DNA of 64,000 nucleotides from contig NZ_JABFDF010000002.1 of the NCBI RefSeq assembly GCF_013403985.1, positions 186,001 to 250,000 on the forward strand. Direction: 5' to 3'. Positions 29,457-38,354 of this stretch are shown in pieces. Source of the stretch: Winogradskyella ludwigii. Its GTDB lineage: Bacteria > Bacteroidota > Bacteroidia > Flavobacteriales > Flavobacteriaceae. The notes under the pieces were generated by a model. It did no database searches. It had not been told where the DNA came from and worked only from the letters and a program-made list of their open reading frames with translations. Both the position numbers and the translations under genes were made by a program. Position 1 is the stretch's first letter; the number at the start of each line of letters is the position of its first letter.

Positions 29457-30194
29457 ATGCTAGTATTTAGACTTTTACTTCTATGTGTTTTTGTTGGGCA
29501 ATTTTCTATTGCGCAACAAAACACGCCTTCTGTAAAGTTTGATGATACAACTATTGAAAAACAACATATTTCTGAAGATGATTTAGAGACCTATAAAGCA
29601 AACGACGACTTTAATTATAAAGAGGCTGTAGCCGAAGATAATTTTTTAGATAAAGCCTATAGCTGGTTTCAAAATATACTTAGAAAATTCTGGGAATCCA
29701 TCTTCGGTGTTGGTACAGCTTCAGGATTTATATATTTTATATTTAGAATCTTACCCTATTTATTATTAGCCTTTTTAATTTTCTTATTAGTCCGGTTTTT
29801 CTTAAAAGTAAATTCTAACAACCTTATTACGAAAGCAAAACAACAAGGCTCTATTTTATTTACAGAAGAAGAACAAATTATTAAAAATGAAGATATTCCT
29901 GCTTTAATAAAAGATGCTATTGATCAAAAGAATTTCAGATTAGCTATTCGTTATTATTACCTGTTATCTTTAAAACATCTAACAGAAGGAGATCGTATTT
30001 CTTGGCAACCGCAAAAAACAAATGAAGATTATATTAAAGAGATTACTATAAATCATTTAAAAGTCGATTTTAAAAACATCACAAGAATCTACGATTACGT
30101 ATGGTATGGTGAGTTTAACGTAGATGTTGTAAAGTTTGAAGCATTAAAAATCCCTTTCGAAAACTTAAATAAAACAATACAAAGCATTGACTAA
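29457..30194 (+). CDS. DUF4129-domain membrane protein
   Basis: 245 residues. N-terminal signal/anchor (MLVFRLLLLCVFVGQFSIAQ), periplasmic stretch, one strong TM helix (ILPYLLLAFLIFLLVRFFL, about residues 100-120), then a cytoplasmic helical DUF4129 domain with NFRLAIRYYYLLSLKHL and a Tyr/Trp-containing end (YDYVWYGEFNVD). In such clusters it is thought to act with the MoxR AAA+ ATPase in envelope or complex assembly. The ATG immediately follows the preceding stop, and its 3' end overlaps the next gene by 8 nt. Confidence 0.85.
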   Translation: MLVFRLLLLCVFVGQFSIAQQNTPSVKFDDTTIEKQHISEDDLETYKANDDFNYKEAVAEDNFLDKAYSWFQNILRKFWESIFGVGTASGFIYFIFRILPYLLLAFLIFLLVRFFLKVNSNNLITKAKQQGSILFTEEEQIIKNEDIPALIKDAIDQKNFRLAIRYYYLLSLKHLTEGDRISWQPQKTNEDYIKEITINHLKVDFKNITRIYDYVWYGEFNVDVVKFEALKIPFENLNKTIQSID

Positions 30195-31413
30195 AAGAGG
30201 TAAAATATACATTATACTTGTTGCCTTAGTTATGCTGGCAATTGTTGCTCTAGAGATGAGTAAACCAAAGGCTATAAATTGGTTTCCATCTTATGCTACG
30301 CATCATAAAATTCCATTTGGAACGTATGTTTTTAACGCGCAATTAAAACGTGTTGCAGATTCTGTTACGACTGTAGATCGTCCGCCTTTTGAATACTTAC
30401 AGAATAATGATTTTAAAGGCACTTATGTTTTCTATAATGACGGTGTTGCTTTTGGTAACGAAGAACTTAATAGTTTATTAGATTGGGTCTCTAATGGAAA
30501 TACACTTATGCTTGCTGCTGTAAATTTCGAAGAAAAATTATTAGACACTTTAAATTTAAGCACAACATCTGTTAACACCATTGATAATTTTGATAACGAA
30601 TATCAAGTACAACTTGTAAATCCCAAATTAGACGCTACCAAATCTTACAAATACGATAGGTCTACAACCTTTTATCATTTCAACAAAATCGATACGTTAA
30701 AAACAACCGTTATTGGATTAATTGATACTTACAGAGGCGAAAACAAACCCGTTGAAGACACTTTGATTAGTAGTATTAAACAACCATTTGGCAATGGAGA
30801 AATTATTCTAAGTACGTTTCCTCAGGCATTTACTAATTACTTTATGTTGCAATCTCCAAATCAGGATTATACAGCAGGACTTTTATCTTACATAGACACA
30901 TCAAACCCCATTTATTTAGATACTTATTATAAAACAGGAAAGACATTTTACACCTCTCCAATGTACATGCTTTTAAACACAGTGTCATTAAAATGGGCTT
31001 ATTACTTGATGCTTATTGGTGCCTTAATCTATATTATTTTTGAAGGCAAACGAAAACAACGTGCGATACCAATTATTTCACCTTTACAAAATCAGACTGT
31101 AGATTTTACAAGAACTATTGCTAATATGTATTATGAAAGCGGAAAACATAAAGATATTTCGCAACATAAAGTACATCACTTCTTTGAGTATATAAGAAAC
31201 ACATTGCATCTGTCAACAGCAGAAATTAATACTAGTTTCATTAAAAACTTAGCTGCTCGAAGCAATAATACCGTTGAAGACACCCAAATTCTATTTAACG
31301 TTATTTCAACTTTAGATCAAAAAACAGAAATCAACAGCATAGAATTAGAAAGACTAAACACCTTAATAGAACAATTTAAATCCCATAATCAATGGAAGAA
31401 AACGACATCGTAA
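30187..31413 (+). CDS. DUF4350-domain protein
   Basis: 408 residues from a TTG start overlapping the previous gene, giving an N-terminal anchor (KIYIILVALVMLAIVALEM). A Rossmann-like DUF4350 domain follows (YVFYNDGVAFGNEELNSLLDWV), then a second TM helix (WAYYLMLIGALIYIIFEGK, about residue 280) and a cytoplasmic helical tail. DUF4350 proteins are conserved companions of MoxR ATPases. It overlaps the ATPase gene by 22 nt, so translation is probably coupled. Function unknown. Confidence 0.82.
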   Translation: MTKRGKIYIILVALVMLAIVALEMSKPKAINWFPSYATHHKIPFGTYVFNAQLKRVADSVTTVDRPPFEYLQNNDFKGTYVFYNDGVAFGNEELNSLLDWVSNGNTLMLAAVNFEEKLLDTLNLSTTSVNTIDNFDNEYQVQLVNPKLDATKSYKYDRSTTFYHFNKIDTLKTTVIGLIDTYRGENKPVEDTLISSIKQPFGNGEIILSTFPQAFTNYFMLQSPNQDYTAGLLSYIDTSNPIYLDTYYKTGKTFYTSPMYMLLNTVSLKWAYYLMLIGALIYIIFEGKRKQRAIPIISPLQNQTVDFTRTIANMYYESGKHKDISQHKVHHFFEYIRNTLHLSTAEINTSFIKNLAARSNNTVEDTQILFNVISTLDQKTEINSIELERLNTLIEQFKSHNQWKKTTS

Positions 31414-32390
31414 ACGACGACTTAAATTTTGATAATAGAATTCAACTTGAAGATTTAAAAAATGCCGTAGAAAGTATTAAAAGTGAATTACGTAAAGTTA
31501 TTATTGGACAAGATAATTTTGTAGAATTACTAATCGTAGCTTTATTAGCAGATGGACATGTTTTAATTGAAGGTGTACCAGGAATTGCAAAAACAGTAAC
31601 CGCAAAATTGTTTGCTAAGGTTTTGAAAACGGATTTTAGCAGAATTCAATTCACTCCAGATTTAATGCCTAGTGATGTTTTAGGAACTTCTATTCTAAAT
31701 ATGAAGGAGTCGGAATTTGAATTTAAAAAAGGTCCTATTTTCTCTAATATTGTTTTAATTGATGAAATTAATAGAGCTCCTGCAAAAACGCAAGCGGCTT
31801 TGTTTGAAACCATGGAAGAGCGACAAGCAACTATTGATGGGACTACTTATAAATTTGATAATCCATTTATGGTTTTAGCGACTCAAAATCCTATTGAGCA
31901 AGAAGGAACATATGCGTTACCAGAAGCACAATTAGATCGTTTTATCTTTAAAATAAAAGTTGGTTATCCTTCTTTAGAAGACGAAATTAAAATTATAGCC
32001 TCTCATCATGAACGCAAAGGTGAGAAACCACAAACATTAATTAATGCGATTTTGGATACCGCATCATTAGAAGACTACAAAAGCAAAACACAATCTATTC
32101 TTGTTGAAGAAAAGATTATAAAATATATTGCCGAAGTGGTTTCTAAAACTCGAAATCATCCGCATTTATATCTTGGTGGTTCGCCAAGAGCATCAATTGC
32201 TATTTTAAATACTGCAAAAGCATTTGCGGCGATAAGCGCTCGTGACTTTGTAATTCCTGAAGATGTAAAAAAAGCATTAAATCCGGTATTAAATCATCGT
32301 ATTATTTTAACGCCGGAGCGTGAAATGGAAGGTATGACTACTGAAAATGTCATTGAAATGATAGTACAGTCGGTTGAAGTACCGAGATAG
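31392..32390 (+). CDS. MoxR-family AAA+ ATPase
   Basis: 332 residues. Walker A GVPGIAKT (61-68), Walker B VLIDEIN (Asp124-Glu125), sensor 1 ATQNPIEQEGTY, and sensor-2 region GGSPRASIAIL are all present, giving an intact AAA+ ATPase with lid domain. MoxR proteins are chaperone-like ATPases that mature partner proteins, often VWA/DUF58 proteins such as the one downstream. The 92-bp gap to DUF58 is filled by a heptanucleotide tandem repeat, the only sizeable gap in this operon. Confidence 0.95.
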   Translation: MEENDIVNDDLNFDNRIQLEDLKNAVESIKSELRKVIIGQDNFVELLIVALLADGHVLIEGVPGIAKTVTAKLFAKVLKTDFSRIQFTPDLMPSDVLGTSILNMKESEFEFKKGPIFSNIVLIDEINRAPAKTQAALFETMEERQATIDGTTYKFDNPFMVLATQNPIEQEGTYALPEAQLDRFIFKIKVGYPSLEDEIKIIASHHERKGEKPQTLINAILDTASLEDYKSKTQSILVEEKIIKYIAEVVSKTRNHPHLYLGGSPRASIAILNTAKAFAAISARDFVIPEDVKKALNPVLNHRIILTPEREMEGMTTENVIEMIVQSVEVPR

Positions 32391-32400
32391 TTTCCGTTTT

Positions 32401-32477
32401 CAGTAATCAGTAAGCAGTAAGCAGTAAGCAGTAAGCAGTAAGCAGTAAGCAGTAAGCAGTAAGCAGTAAGCAGTAAG
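32401..32477. repeat. Heptanucleotide microsatellite, CAGTAAG x10 plus one variant copy
   Basis: Ten perfect tandem CAGTAAG units (32408-32477) follow one variant unit CAGTAAT (32401-32407) and end 5 nt before the DUF58 ATG at 32483. The unit is not a multiple of three, has no dyad symmetry, and sits inside an operon in the translation-initiation region. Confidence 0.97.
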
Positions 32478-32482
32478 CAAGT

Positions 32483-33814
32483 ATGAAATTTCTAAAATCA
32501 TTATACATACACAAACAACTCTATATTTATATAGCTGTGGCTTCGGTATGCTTTCTTTTATCTTATTGGATTTCCGTTTTATATGCTATAGCTTGGATGA
32601 TAACTATTAGTATCGTTGTCTTGTTACTAATCGATCTACTTCTACTCTATCAACCACAAAATGCAATACAAGCGCGACGAATTTTACCCGATAAATTTTC
32701 GAACAGCGATAATAACCCTGTACCAATTACAATCACTAACAAATACGGTTTCAAAACGTATATTGATGTTATTGATGAATTACCTGTACAATTTCAAAAA
32801 CGCGATTTTCTTTACCAAACATCTTTAAACCCGAATCAAAATCACGACTTTGATTATATTGTAAGACCTGTAGATCGTGGTGAATACTATTTTGGACACC
32901 TTAATGTTTTTGTGTCTTCTATTCTTAAAATTGTAAAACGCCGATATCAGTTTCAGAATCAGCAAATGGTAATGGTTTATCCTTCCATTATTCAAATGCA
33001 GAAATACGATTTTCTTGCCATTAGCAACGCATTGACAGAAATTGGTCTTAAAAAAATTAGACGAATTGGTAATACTTCAGAATTTGAACAAATAAAAGAA
33101 TACGTTAATGGTGATGATTTTAGAACCGTAAATTGGAAAGCGACAGCGAAACGCGGACAGTTAATGGTGAATCAGTATCAAGATGAAAAATCGCAACCCA
33201 TCTACTCTATTATTGATACTGGCAGAATAATGAAAATGCCTTTCAATGGTTTAAAACTCTTGGATTATGCGATTAATTCTACGTTAGCTTTTAGTAATGT
33301 CGCTTTAAAGAAGCATGATAAAGTAGGTATGATTTCATTCTCAAAAAAGATTGAAAGTTTTTTACCTGCAATTCAAAAACTCACCTATCTCAACCGTATT
33401 TTAGAAACCTTATATAATATAGATACGCAATTTACAGATAGTGATTTTGGGCTTCTCTACGCGCAATTAAAGCGTAAAGTAACACACAGAAGCTTATTGC
33501 TTCTTTATACCAATTTTGAACATATTAGTGGCTTAAAGCGTCAGATGCCATACTTGCAAGCCATTTCTAAAAAGCACATGCTTGTTGTGGTTCTGTTTGA
33601 AAACACTGAACTAGATACTATTCTTAAAGAAAATGCAGAAGACCTACAATCTATTTACCACAAAACTATTGCCGAAAAATTTGCTTTCGAAAAACGATTG
33701 ATGGTAAAAGAACTTCAAAAACATGGTATTCAATCTATACTAACGGCACCAGAGAATCTAACCATTAATACCATCAATAAATATTTGGAGATTAAAGCGC
33801 GTGGACTTTTGTAG
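32483..33814 (+). CDS. DUF58-domain membrane protein
   Basis: 443 residues. Two TM helices near the N-terminus (about 14-55) precede a beta-rich domain and the DUF58 signature EYVNGDDFRTVNWKATAKRG near residue 205. A VWA-like domain follows, starting YSIIDTGRIMKM: the MIDAS-like DxGxxM is reduced compared with true VWA proteins. DUF58 proteins are the usual partners of MoxR ATPases. Its start directly follows the heptamer repeat, so its translation could depend on repeat length. Last gene of the operon. Confidence 0.9.
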   Translation: MKFLKSLYIHKQLYIYIAVASVCFLLSYWISVLYAIAWMITISIVVLLLIDLLLLYQPQNAIQARRILPDKFSNSDNNPVPITITNKYGFKTYIDVIDELPVQFQKRDFLYQTSLNPNQNHDFDYIVRPVDRGEYYFGHLNVFVSSILKIVKRRYQFQNQQMVMVYPSIIQMQKYDFLAISNALTEIGLKKIRRIGNTSEFEQIKEYVNGDDFRTVNWKATAKRGQLMVNQYQDEKSQPIYSIIDTGRIMKMPFNGLKLLDYAINSTLAFSNVALKKHDKVGMISFSKKIESFLPAIQKLTYLNRILETLYNIDTQFTDSDFGLLYAQLKRKVTHRSLLLLYTNFEHISGLKRQMPYLQAISKKHMLVVVLFENTELDTILKENAEDLQSIYHKTIAEKFAFEKRLMVKELQKHGIQSILTAPENLTINTINKYLEIKARGLL

Positions 33815-33972
33815 TGAATAGTGCATTTTTAAACGCACAACTCTCAACTAAAACACAACTCATCCTACTTAAATCACAATTCAGTATTTACAATTATTTA
33901 AACTGAAGCTTTTCCGTGATATTTGAATCATCAACAAAGAAGTACACCATTTTACTAACTATTAAATCTTAC

Positions 33973-34392
33973 ATGATGAAAAAATTACTTTTAACATTCG
34001 CACTCGCATTAACAACATTATTTAGCTTTTCACAAGACTCTAAAACAACCATTACGGTAACTATAGACAATGTAAAAAGTGATAAAGGAAACGTACAAAT
34101 GTCGCTACATACAGCAGATACTTTTATGAAAGGCAACGGAGTTCAGAATGGTATATCTGAAATAAAAGACGGAAAAATAACCATCACTTTTAAAAATGTT
34201 AAACCTGGAGATTATGCAATTATAGCTTTCCACGATGAAAATGAAAATAAAAAAATGGATTTTATGGAAAACGGAATGCCATTAGAATCTTACGGAATGT
34301 CTAATAATTCTATGGCTTTTGGACCACCAAATTACGAAGATGCTAAATTTACAGTTGCAGATAAAGATTTAGAATTAAATATTAGATTCTAA
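33973..34392 (+). CDS. DUF2141-domain secreted protein
   Basis: About 139 residues from ATG 33973 (or the adjacent ATG 33976), which gives a clean signal peptide (MKKLLLTFALALTTLFSFSQ); an in-frame GTG at 33916 would bury it. The mature part is a small beta-sandwich with GDYAIIAFHDENENKKMDFM and GMPLESYGMSNNS, the DUF2141 pattern with an acidic Asp/Asn loop that could bind calcium. Function unknown; extracytoplasmic. It ends at a bidirectional terminator shared with dps. Confidence 0.88.
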   Translation: MMKKLLLTFALALTTLFSFSQDSKTTITVTIDNVKSDKGNVQMSLHTADTFMKGNGVQNGISEIKDGKITITFKNVKPGDYAIIAFHDENENKKMDFMENGMPLESYGMSNNSMAFGPPNYEDAKFTVADKDLELNIRF

Positions 34393-34413
34393 TAAAGTAA
34401 CCCGTTATAAAAC

Positions 34414-34446
34414 AAAAAACCTTCAGAATAAATCTGAAGGTTTTTT
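34414..34446. terminator. Bidirectional terminator between DUF2141 gene and dps
   Basis: AAAAAACCTTCAGA / TCTGAAGGTTTTTT symmetrical hairpin with a 5-nt loop, flanked by an A tract and a T tract so it can stop both convergent transcripts. Confidence 0.9.
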
Positions 34447-34467
34447 CATATAAAATCTTTGGTCTTC

Positions 34468-34947
34468 TTATACAGTCTCACCTAACCAAGCTTTCATCAT
34501 CCAAACTGTTTTTTCTTGTTCAGTAATAAAATCGCTCATCATAGAATTTGTACCTTCATCATTCGCATCTCCTGCAGCTTCTAATATAGCACGTTCCATT
34601 TTTAGTAATTGGCCTAAAGAATCTACAATTAACTCTACTGCTTTTTCATCTTTAGATATATTTTTTCCAACAGGAACTTTTGCGGCTTTGGTATAATCTT
34701 CAAACGTATGTAACGGAGTTTCTCCTAAAGTTAAAATACGTTCTGCAATTTCATCTACTTTAAGATTTGCATCTGTATATAATTCTTCAAACTTAACATG
34801 AAGATCAAAAAAACCACGTCCTTTTATATTCCAGTGAATACCTCTTAAGTTTTGATAGTACAATTGAAAATTAGCTAATAATTGATTTAAATCGTTTGCT
34901 AATTCTTTTGTTTTTATGGTGTCTAAACCTATGCTATTTAATGTCAT
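34468..34947 (-). CDS. dps: Dps-family DNA-protection / mini-ferritin protein
   Basis: 159 residues. The intersubunit ferroxidase ligands line up with Listeria Dps spacing: His38 (GIHWNIKG), His50, Glu54, Asp65 and Glu69. The enzyme oxidises Fe2+ with H2O2 and stores iron as a 12-mer, protecting DNA from Fenton chemistry. It is divergent from an OxyR-type regulator with a 102-bp shared upstream region. Its -7 element (TAAATTTG on the minus strand, 34969-34976) has no good -33 box, as expected for an activator-dependent promoter. Confidence 0.95.
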   Translation of the reverse strand: MTLNSIGLDTIKTKELANDLNQLLANFQLYYQNLRGIHWNIKGRGFFDLHVKFEELYTDANLKVDEIAERILTLGETPLHTFEDYTKAAKVPVGKNISKDEKAVELIVDSLGQLLKMERAILEAAGDANDEGTNSMMSDFITEQEKTVWMMKAWLGETV

Positions 34948-34968
34948 AATATTGATTTTTTAGTTATT

Positions 34969-34976
34969 CAAATTTA
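34969..34976 (-). promoter_or_regulatory. -7 element of dps
   Basis: CAAATTTA on the plus strand is TAAATTTG on the minus strand, 22 bp upstream of the dps start. No TTG lies at the proper -33 distance. Confidence 0.55.
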
Positions 34977-35000
34977 CGGATGAAATAAGTATTATTTGTC

Positions 35001-35050
35001 ATAGTTTACATGAATACTTTTTATACTTTTATAGCTTAAATGAATACCTA
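35001..35050. promoter_or_regulatory. Two direct repeats, candidate OxyR sites
   Basis: ATAGTTTACATGAATACTTT (35001-35020) and ATAGCTTAAATGAATACCTA (35031-35050) match at 16 of 20 positions and are exactly 30 bp apart. The first sits just upstream of the dps -33 position; the second runs up to the oxyR start codon, suitable for autorepression. Confidence 0.6.
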
Positions 35051-35988
35051 TGACAATTACACAATTAAAGTACGCTTTAGCCATAGCAGAACATAAGAAT
35101 TTTACCAAAGCAGCAGAGAAATGCTTTGTTACACAACCTACTTTAAGTACTCAGATTCAGAAGCTAGAAGACGAATTGGATATTATTATTTTTGACCGAA
35201 GTAAAAAACCCATAGAGTTAACTGAAGTTGGACGTAAAATTGTGTATCAAGCAAGAAATATTGTTAATGAAGCCGATAGAATTCAAGATATCGTCGATCA
35301 GCAAAAAGGATTTATTGGAGGTGAGTTTCGCTTAGGAATAATCCCAACCATTATGCCTACGCTTTTACCGATGTTTCTGAAGAGTTTTATTAAGAAATAT
35401 CCAAAAGTTAAATTAAAGATTGAAGAATTAACCACTGAAGAAATTTTAACTAGACTTAGTGATGGTCATTTAGATGCCGCAATTGCAGCAACTCCTTTAG
35501 AAAGTGATAATATAAAAGAACGCGTTTTATATTACGAACCTTTTGTCGCATACATTCCTGAAAATCATCGATTAAAAGACAAGAAAACCATTGAGGTTTC
35601 AGACTTAAATATTGACGATATGTTGCTACTAGAAGATGGACATTGTTTCAGAGATGGTGTCATTAACCTCTGTAAAACTTTTAAAGATCAGATAGATGAA
35701 AACTTTCAATTGGAAAGTGGCAGTATAGAAACCTTAATAAAATTATCTAATGAAGGCTTAGGAATGACACTTCTTCCATATCTGCACACTTTAGATATCA
35801 AAGAAAAACTAAGTCCTAATTTAAGACACTTTAAAGAACCTTCTCCTGCACGTGAAGTCAGTATTATATATCATAAAAGTGAATTAAAAATGCAAATCAT
35901 TAATGCCTTGCATGATGTGGTTTCTGGTATTATTCGCGGAGCAATAGCTTTTCAGAATGTAGAAATTATTAGTCCTAAAGCGAAATAA
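35050..35988 (+). CDS. oxyR: OxyR-type LysR-family peroxide sensor
   Basis: 312 residues. An N-terminal LysR winged helix-turn-helix (NFTKAAEKCFVTQPTLSTQI) is followed by a LysR substrate domain. The redox motif GHCFRDGVINLC places cysteines at residues 199 and 208, the same numbers as the peroxidatic Cys199 and Cys208 of E. coli OxyR, so this is a genuine disulfide-switch peroxide sensor. The divergent dps gene is the expected target. A terminator-type hairpin follows. Confidence 0.95.
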   Translation: MTITQLKYALAIAEHKNFTKAAEKCFVTQPTLSTQIQKLEDELDIIIFDRSKKPIELTEVGRKIVYQARNIVNEADRIQDIVDQQKGFIGGEFRLGIIPTIMPTLLPMFLKSFIKKYPKVKLKIEELTTEEILTRLSDGHLDAAIAATPLESDNIKERVLYYEPFVAYIPENHRLKDKKTIEVSDLNIDDMLLLEDGHCFRDGVINLCKTFKDQIDENFQLESGSIETLIKLSNEGLGMTLLPYLHTLDIKEKLSPNLRHFKEPSPAREVSIIYHKSELKMQIINALHDVVSGIIRGAIAFQNVEIISPKAK

Positions 35989-36036
35989 AAATTCCTTTTC
36001 GATTTAAAAGTAGTAGAAAAAATAATTCTGATACTG

Positions 36037-36075
36037 TAAAAAAAGCTAATGGGATATATCCATTAGCTTTTTTTT
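36037..36075 (+). terminator. Intrinsic terminator of oxyR
   Basis: AGCTAATGG / CCATTAGCT stem flanked by an A tract and a run of at least seven T. Confidence 0.88.
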
Positions 36076-36264
36076 ATTACACTAAAAAAAGCATCATTCC
36101 CCTCTTTGAAGCATTTATTTAAAGTATTGAAATAGAACACTTAACAAAAACAACCTTCATCGGACAAAACACACATTTCATCGTTGAAAAATCAACCGTT
36201 ATCGAAAAGTTGTGTTTTTCAACCGATTAAATCAACATTTAAACGATTGCTTGTCAATATTTTA

Positions 36265-36272
36265 TAAGTTTG
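36265..36272 (+). promoter_or_regulatory. -7 element of the T9SS-protein gene
   Basis: TAAGTTTG, 37 bp before the ATG at 36310. Upstream, the heptamer TCAACCG occurs twice in direct orientation (36192-36198 and 36219-36225), and a small hairpin GTTGA-AAAA-TCAAC (36183-36196) covers the first copy. Confidence 0.5.
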
Positions 36273-36309
36273 TAAAATCAAAATACCTCACTGATCTAAA
36301 ACCTATAAA

Positions 36310-38025
36310 ATGAAAAACTTTACCTCAACTTTACTTTTCTTAACCTTCCTATCTGTTTTCAATCTATCAAAAGCAGAAAATTCAACTTTAAATTCAAATA
36401 AAAAAATTGAAACGTCAAATTCGAGTACATCTAGCGCAAGAGCAGATGTAACATCTGTAATTTACACATACGATGCAGGAGCATGGCTTCCAACTAATCC
36501 TTTTGGTTTATTAACCTCTGTTGATGATATTATAATAGAGTCTGGTATTGTAAACATCACGGCAAATGCCATATGTAATACCCTAACAGTAAAACCAGGT
36601 GCAACTTTAGTCATAGACTCTGGTGTTACTCTTAATATAGTAACATTAAACTTGAATTCTACGTCTCAAAAATATTCTAGTTTAATATCTGATGGTACTA
36701 TTCTTGGAGCCGTTATATACCATAGATATACAGCTATAGTAGGAACAAATGATTTAATTTCTGCACCGATTTCGGGTGAACTTTTTCCTGATTTTGCAAC
36801 GTTAAATCCAAATTTAGCCGAGTCAGGATTTATAAGAGCTTTCGCTCCTTATACGACATCTGCAGGAGCTTATCAAAATTATAATATACTCTCTAATGCT
36901 ACAACATTAATTGAAGCAGGAAAAGGTTATAGAGCTGCAACAACAGACGGAAGTGCTTTAAAATTTACAGGTATTATTAGAACTGATGATGTATTGGATA
37001 TACCTATTTCAGACGCTGCAGCTGGTAATGCTTGGAATTTAATTGGGAACCCATATCCTTCTTATATAGATTTTGATACTTTTTTCTCAATAAATAAATC
37101 ACAAATTGAAACCGGATCTTACCAAGCTATTTATGGATACGATGGAGATGCGTCAAACGGGTGGACCGTGTGGAACCAAGCAACAATTGATTCTCCTGCA
37201 ATAACAGAATTAATTGCTCCTGGTCAAGCCTTTTTTGTAAGAGCCAAAGCTGGTGGTGGACTTATTGATTTTACTAAAGCCATGCGTACGTCAGGTTCTT
37301 CTGATGATTTTATTTTAGGCAGAACATCTACACCACATTATGGTCATATAAAACTAAATTTAGCTTCTAGTGATGCTAACTTCAATACCGATTTTTACTT
37401 CAATAGTAATGCAACACAAGATTTTGATGCAGGTTATGATACTGCTTTATATAATGATAACCCTCCTGAATTATCTATTTATTCTCATTTAGTAGACAAT
37501 AATTCGGGTACAAAATTTGCTGTACAATCATTAAATTCTAATGCCATGAACGACATTATTGTTCCTTTGGGTGTTAATGCTGTACAAGGCCAGGAAGTAA
37601 CATTTAGCATTATTGAAAGTGATATGCCAGATGAAATAGATATCTATTTAGAAGATACTATGAATAATTCATTTACTTTACTTAACACAAGTGATTATGT
37701 TTTTACAGCTAATACTAATATTACTGGTACAGGACGTTTTTACCTTAGATACACATCTGCTGCGTTATCTATAAAAGATAATGAATTGAATAGTTTGAAA
37801 ATTATTAATTTAGTAACCCCTAATCAAATTATTATAAAAGGTGTTTTAACAACTGATACTACAGCTCAATTGTATGATACACAAGGTCGATTGGTTTCAA
37901 ATCAAACATTAGATTTATCTAGCAGCACAAATACCATAGATGTTTCTAGGATAAATACAGGGATATACATCATTAATGTTTTCAATGACAGCCAGAAAAT
38001 AACACAAAAATTGATTCTTAAATAA
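36310..38025 (+). CDS. T9SS type A sorting-domain surface protein
   Basis: 571 residues. A signal peptide (LLFLTFLSVFNLSKA) is followed by a Ser/Asn/Thr-rich linker and a repeated beta-strand region with ICNTLTVKPGATLVIDSGVT, the usual start of flavobacterial adhesin-like parallel beta structures. A domain containing WNLIGNPYPSYIDF and APGQAFFVRA then follows, common in large gliding/adhesin proteins. The last ~75 residues are a T9SS sorting domain (TAQLYDTQGRLVSNQ ... INTGIYIINVF), which directs secretion and surface attachment by Por/Gld machinery. The ligand is unknown. It is a single-gene unit, convergent with a small gene across a perfect palindromic terminator. Confidence 0.85.
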   Translation: MKNFTSTLLFLTFLSVFNLSKAENSTLNSNKKIETSNSSTSSARADVTSVIYTYDAGAWLPTNPFGLLTSVDDIIIESGIVNITANAICNTLTVKPGATLVIDSGVTLNIVTLNLNSTSQKYSSLISDGTILGAVIYHRYTAIVGTNDLISAPISGELFPDFATLNPNLAESGFIRAFAPYTTSAGAYQNYNILSNATTLIEAGKGYRAATTDGSALKFTGIIRTDDVLDIPISDAAAGNAWNLIGNPYPSYIDFDTFFSINKSQIETGSYQAIYGYDGDASNGWTVWNQATIDSPAITELIAPGQAFFVRAKAGGGLIDFTKAMRTSGSSDDFILGRTSTPHYGHIKLNLASSDANFNTDFYFNSNATQDFDAGYDTALYNDNPPELSIYSHLVDNNSGTKFAVQSLNSNAMNDIIVPLGVNAVQGQEVTFSIIESDMPDEIDIYLEDTMNNSFTLLNTSDYVFTANTNITGTGRFYLRYTSAALSIKDNELNSLKIINLVTPNQIIIKGVLTTDTTAQLYDTQGRLVSNQTLDLSSSTNTIDVSRINTGIYIINVFNDSQKITQKLILK

Positions 38026-38120
38026 ATTAAGTCGCTATCATAATAATTAGTTATGGTAGCTTCTTTTTACCTATATAATGACCATACAAAGGTTTTAGTC
38101 TATTCCTATTTAAGAATAAA

Positions 38121-38150
38121 AAAACGTCCCGATAATTATCGGGACGTTTT
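38121..38150. terminator. Perfect 30-bp palindromic bidirectional terminator
   Basis: AAAACGTCCCGATAA followed directly by TTATCGGGACGTTTT; both ends carry A or T tracts. It separates the convergent T9SS gene and the small gene at 38154. Confidence 0.9.
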
Positions 38151-38153
38151 ATT

Positions 38154-38354
38154 TTATGATGCTTTTAAATAAATTAAACATTGATCTAATTCTGGATTCT
38201 GACTTATTAAAGACTGAATATAAATTCTTAGCTCTTCAAGTTCGTGAGGCAACAAGCGTCTTACTGCTTTTTGCACTTCCTTACAGAATAATGTCGCATC
38301 AAAACTGACTTTGTTGAGTACCACCTTAGTGTACTCGTACATTGCTCGCGCCAT
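38154..38354 (-). CDS. Small conserved helical protein (66 aa)
   Basis: 66 residues, MARAMYEYTKVVLNKVSFDATLF at the N-terminus written here in part: the visible pattern is FCKEVQKAVRRLLPHELEEL followed by a helix and LDQCLIYLK. It has no signal peptide and a predicted all-helical fold. I recognise it as a type of small protein seen repeatedly in flavobacterial genomes but with no assigned function. It is an isolated gene with its own terminator and a 323-bp region upstream. Confidence 0.75.
   Translation of the reverse strand: MARAMYEYTKVVLNKVSFDATLFCKEVQKAVRRLLPHELEELRIYIQSLISQNPELDQCLIYLKAS

Noticed and set aside
32401-32477. Tandem repeat considered as a CRISPR array
   Set aside because: The units are 7 bp, directly adjacent, without spacers or dyad symmetry, and no cas genes are visible.
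33916-33972. Upstream GTG start of the DUF2141 gene
   Set aside because: It places 19 residues before a complete signal peptide beginning at the ATG 33973.
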